Source: Companilactobacillus huachuanensis
Lineage (GTDB): Bacteria > Bacillota > Bacilli > Lactobacillales > Lactobacillaceae
Length of the DNA: 64,000 bases
Direction: 5' to 3'
Assembly: GCF_005404815.1 (NCBI RefSeq)
Contig: NZ_BJDF01000013.1
Span: 1 to 64,000, forward strand
Shown here: positions 61,734-64,000 of the stretch, piece after piece
How positions within the stretch are numbered: position 1 is the first letter of the stretch
Layout of the letters: every line of letters starts with the position of its first letter
The notes under the pieces: generated by a model
What the model saw: only the letters and a program-made list of their open reading frames with translations
What the model was told of the DNA's origin: nothing
Databases searched by the model: none
Position numbers and translations under genes: made by a program

Positions 61734-63035
61734 ATGGATTACAGCAAAGAACCACATGGTGTTTTCTTTTTGATTGATAATAAATCGTTTTATGCCAGTG
61801 TTGAGGCAACGATGCGGGGTCTCAATCCTTTGAAAGAATTATTGGTCGTGATGAGTGAAGCTGATAATACTAATGGTGGCTTGGTACTGGCAACTTCACC
61901 GATGGCCAAGAAAATCTTTCATCTTCAAGCTAATGTTTCCCGCCAACGTAATCTACCACAAGATCCCCGATTAATTGTTGTACCACCCCGGATGAATCTT
62001 TATATCAAACGTAATTTACAAATCAATAATATTTTTCGTGAATTTGCAGCTGAATGTGATGTCTGGCCATATTCAATCGACGAATCCATTATTGATATGA
62101 CGAAATCATGGCATCTCTTCGGCAATAGTCCGAGAGAAGTTGCTCGCTTGATTCAAAAGACAATTCGTAAACGTTTAGGCTTATATACCACGGTCGGAAT
62201 CGGAGACAATCCTGTCCAAGCCAAAATTGCCCTAGATATTTATGCTAAACATGATCCAGAATTGATGGGTGAGATTCATTACGAAACCGTTCCTGAAAAA
62301 ATTTGGACTATCGATAATATGACTGACGTCTGGAGTATTGCTAGTCGAACGGAGAAACGGCTCAATCGTTTGGGCATCCATTCTATGAAAGAATTGGCGT
62401 TATCAAACCCTTTTTATTTGAAACAAGAACTAGGTTTAATTGGAGAACAGATATTTGCAATTGCTTGGGGTATTGACCGAACAAAGCTGTCCGATAATAT
62501 TGCCCCGAAGAACCACAGCATTGGTAATTCACAAGTCTTACCAAGAGACTACTTCCAAAAATCGGAAATCGAAACAGTCATTAAAGAGATGGGACAACAA
62601 GTTGCTTCACGTCTGCGCCATCATCATAAGCAAACGGGCTGTTTGTATCTAAGCGTGACATACGCCTATGCAGCCAGAGTTGAAGGTGAACGTGGAGGCT
62701 TCAGCGTTGCCAACAATTTGAATCATACTGATAATGATCGAGATATAGATGAAGTTTTAGTTGCTCTGTTTGAGAATTATTGGCAAGGACAACCGGTTCG
62801 CAACTTGGCAGTATATACCTCTAAATTGGTCACCAAAGAAGCACAACAATTGAATTTCTTCACACCAGTAAAGCAACAGTGCCAAGCTGAAGATAAACTG
62901 GCTATCGTCGATGAGATACGAGCAAAATATGGCTTTGAGTCAATAGTTTATGCCAATAGTCTCTTAAAAGGGGGTACTGCAATCCATCGGGCTACCTTAG
63001 TGGGTGGTCACAATGGTGGAAATGCTTATGAATAA
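61734..63035 (+). CDS. Y-family translesion DNA polymerase (UvrX-like)
   Basis: 433 aa, ATG with GGAGGT 8 bp upstream. Motifs are FLIDNKSFYASVEATMRGL, VWPYSIDESIIDMTK (catalytic Asp-Glu) and WSIASRTEKRLNRLG (helix-hairpin-helix). The C-terminal AQQLNFF may be a beta-clamp contact. It belongs to the UvrX/ImpB group often carried on plasmids and phages of lactobacilli, and differs clearly from the copy at 15.9 kb. A LexA box in the promoter makes it SOS-induced. Two small genes follow in the operon. Confidence 0.92.
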   Translation: MDYSKEPHGVFFLIDNKSFYASVEATMRGLNPLKELLVVMSEADNTNGGLVLATSPMAKKIFHLQANVSRQRNLPQDPRLIVVPPRMNLYIKRNLQINNIFREFAAECDVWPYSIDESIIDMTKSWHLFGNSPREVARLIQKTIRKRLGLYTTVGIGDNPVQAKIALDIYAKHDPELMGEIHYETVPEKIWTIDNMTDVWSIASRTEKRLNRLGIHSMKELALSNPFYLKQELGLIGEQIFAIAWGIDRTKLSDNIAPKNHSIGNSQVLPRDYFQKSEIETVIKEMGQQVASRLRHHHKQTGCLYLSVTYAYAARVEGERGGFSVANNLNHTDNDRDIDEVLVALFENYWQGQPVRNLAVYTSKLVTKEAQQLNFFTPVKQQCQAEDKLAIVDEIRAKYGFESIVYANSLLKGGTAIHRATLVGGHNGGNAYE

Positions 63036-63348
63036 AGATTTGAGAATTATTCTTGAGCGTATCAGTCAGAGCTTTACAAGACGTAGAGATACACAATACT
63101 ATTTGCAAGTGGTCAACGATTGCTATGATTGTACGTATAATTTCTTCATCAACATTCGACCACGTGGCGAAAGACTTCATTCGATACCTTTACACACAGT
63201 TGAAGACTATCGGTTGTCATATTTGGAAAAAATTATTGATAGAATTATGGAAAAATATCAGCTTTCAATCACGTATGATGGATTTGTGGGCCAAAAATGG
63301 CCTGTGAAACAAGAATTAATACAGAAAAGACGGCATAAAGATGAATAG
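63028..63348 (+). CDS. Hypothetical protein in the SOS polymerase operon
   Basis: 106 aa from ATG 63028, overlapping the polymerase stop by 8 bp with GGTGG upstream. Not recognised. N-terminal region MNKDLRIILERISQSF is helical, the middle (YYLQVVNDCYDCTYNFFI) is strand-like with two Cys, and the C-terminus is basic (KQELIQKRRHKDE). Coupling to the polymerase suggests an accessory role in SOS mutagenesis. Confidence 0.72.
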   Translation: MNKDLRIILERISQSFTRRRDTQYYLQVVNDCYDCTYNFFINIRPRGERLHSIPLHTVEDYRLSYLEKIIDRIMEKYQLSITYDGFVGQKWPVKQELIQKRRHKDE

Positions 63349-63718
63349 TAAGTATGAATACGATTCTGAAACTGTCCAATCGTTTTTTGATAATTATTAT
63401 CACGATCGCGGCAAAATGAAGTGGCAAGGTTTTTATCTATCAGACCACACAGCGGCTTTGAATCGGCAAATGAAACAAATACAGCATCATAATCAATTAC
63501 GACAAGAACAATCAGATGCAGAGATAACTAAGTTTTTGATGCAATCATTTACATACAATCAAATAATTAAAGTACAACTTAATATTTGCGATACCAATAA
63601 TCAAATTGAGGCAGATCTAACTGGTGAAGTTAGTGGTTATAATGACGATTTGTTCTATTTGGATAATGGTAAAACATTCCATCTAGGGGATGTTCGCAAT
63701 GTTGAGATTGTGGCTTAG
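63341..63718 (+). CDS. YolD-like small protein
   Basis: 125 aa, overlapping the previous gene by 8 bp. The segment RGKMKWQGFYLSDHTAALNRQ is typical of YolD-type proteins beside ImpB/UvrX polymerases in lactobacilli. The C-terminal half (KVQLNICDTNNQIEADLTGE and on) looks like a small beta-barrel. It is the probable polymerase partner in this second module. It is unlike the 144-aa YolD protein at 15.4 kb beyond general pattern. Confidence 0.75.
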   Translation: MNSKYEYDSETVQSFFDNYYHDRGKMKWQGFYLSDHTAALNRQMKQIQHHNQLRQEQSDAEITKFLMQSFTYNQIIKVQLNICDTNNQIEADLTGEVSGYNDDLFYLDNGKTFHLGDVRNVEIVA

Positions 63719-63745
63719 GGTAGGGAAACCTACCTTTTTTTGTGC

Positions 63746-63778
63746 ACAAAAAAACTGCTAAAAATTAGCAGTTTAAAA
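63746..63778. terminator. Bidirectional terminator
   Basis: AAACTGCTA and TAGCAGTTT with A/T runs, between the converging YolD-like and ArsR genes. Confidence 0.75.
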
Positions 63779-64000
63779 GTCGTTTTCATCTTCAATTATA
63801 TGTTCTTGTGTTTGCTTAAAAATGGTGATGATGTGTTGGTCACTTAGGCGATAATGGATGTTACGTCCTCGTCTTGCGTTAGAAACAAGATTGAGTTGTT
63901 TGAGAATACTCAGTTGATGTGAAATTGAAGACTGACTCATATCAAGGGTATCCGCAATTTCACCAACGCTTAAAGGTGTTTTTGCTAAGGCAAGTATTAT
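63773..64000 (-). CDS. ArsR-family metalloregulator, C-terminal part (partial)
   Basis: 75 residues up to TAA at 63773; the N-terminus lies beyond the window. The helix-turn-helix is VGEIADTLDMSQSSISHQLSILK, then a wing with GRNIHYRLSD. The last helix has Asp-x-His (DQH) and, 11 residues on, His-x-x-Glu (HIIE). This Asp/His/His/Glu set equals the alpha-5 zinc site of SmtB-type sensors. It likely represses a Zn/Co/Cd exporter gene outside the window. Confidence 0.85.
   Translation of the reverse strand: MILALAKTPLSVGEIADTLDMSQSSISHQLSILKQLNLVSNARRGRNIHYRLSDQHIITIFKQTQEHIIEDENDF

Overview
The window is an AT-rich segment of a Lactobacillales (Lactobacillaceae-type) chromosome. Supporting signs are SLAP and WxL surface proteins, DHA2-type drug exporters, a phenolic acid decarboxylase with PadR, acetolactate synthase/decarboxylase, an Nramp Mn transporter, strong GGAGG ribosome sites and frequent TTG/GTG starts. 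A Companilactobacillus-like genus is a guess from overall character, not a result. No tRNA, rRNA or CRISPR array was seen.

Layout. 0-0.9 kb: the end of an IS630-type transposase, a repeat element, a truncated hicA and an intact hicB. 1-9.2 kb: CynX-type MFS, HxlR regulator divergent from an SDR, a large BspA-repeat/proline-repeat/SLAP surface protein, a DHA2 exporter and glutathione peroxidase. 9.9-14.4 kb: metF-metE divergent from a LysR regulator, with a perfect MET-box palindrome between them. 15.4-20 kb: YolD plus Y-family polymerase, and a lectin/WxL surface protein whose signal peptide carries an in-frame stop. 20.6-25 kb: CAT-like acetyltransferase, DHA2 exporter, TetR regulator and anchored matrixin protease. 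25.4-30.1 kb: CcpA-type promoter, PTS permease and alpha/beta hydrolase, then a DMT transporter. 30.3-34.2 kb: a compact four-gene island (DprA-like, sce7726-like nuclease, sce7725-like protein, zinc-ribbon RES protein) that looks like an uncharacterised defence operon. 34.2-41.8 kb: alsS-alsD with a MarR regulator, a DtxR-type regulator behind a 53-aa ORF, usp-mntH and a SLAP protein. 42-46.3 kb: deformylase-like protein, GT8, RHH regulator with SPFH protein, and padA-padR. 46.7-57.3 kb: a complete Wzx/Wzy exopolysaccharide operon with galactofuranose genes. 58-61.5 kb: a second, synthase-type polysaccharide operon (degenerate GGDEF protein, 50-aa membrane ORF, GT2, GH8). 61.7-63.7 kb: a second Y-family polymerase/YolD module under a LexA box. 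The right edge holds part of an ArsR regulator.

The most striking structure is not a gene. Fifteen copies (E1-E15) plus one solo end of a 190-330 bp intergenic element are scattered through the window. The long form has terminal inverted repeats (CTAAAGGTTGAAAG type), and four copies keep 7-8 bp target duplications, so it moves like a MITE. Its core folds as an outer stem (P1) enclosing three hairpins (P2-P4). The stems differ between copies but stay paired, which points to selection on structure. A shorter subfamily lacks the terminal repeats and twice lies head-to-head with a long copy.

Most operons carry a visible local regulator or operator: MET-box with LysR for met genes, PadR palindrome, LexA boxes for both polymerase modules, cre for the PTS, a GATAT array at the RHH gene, and a MarR-type palindrome at als.
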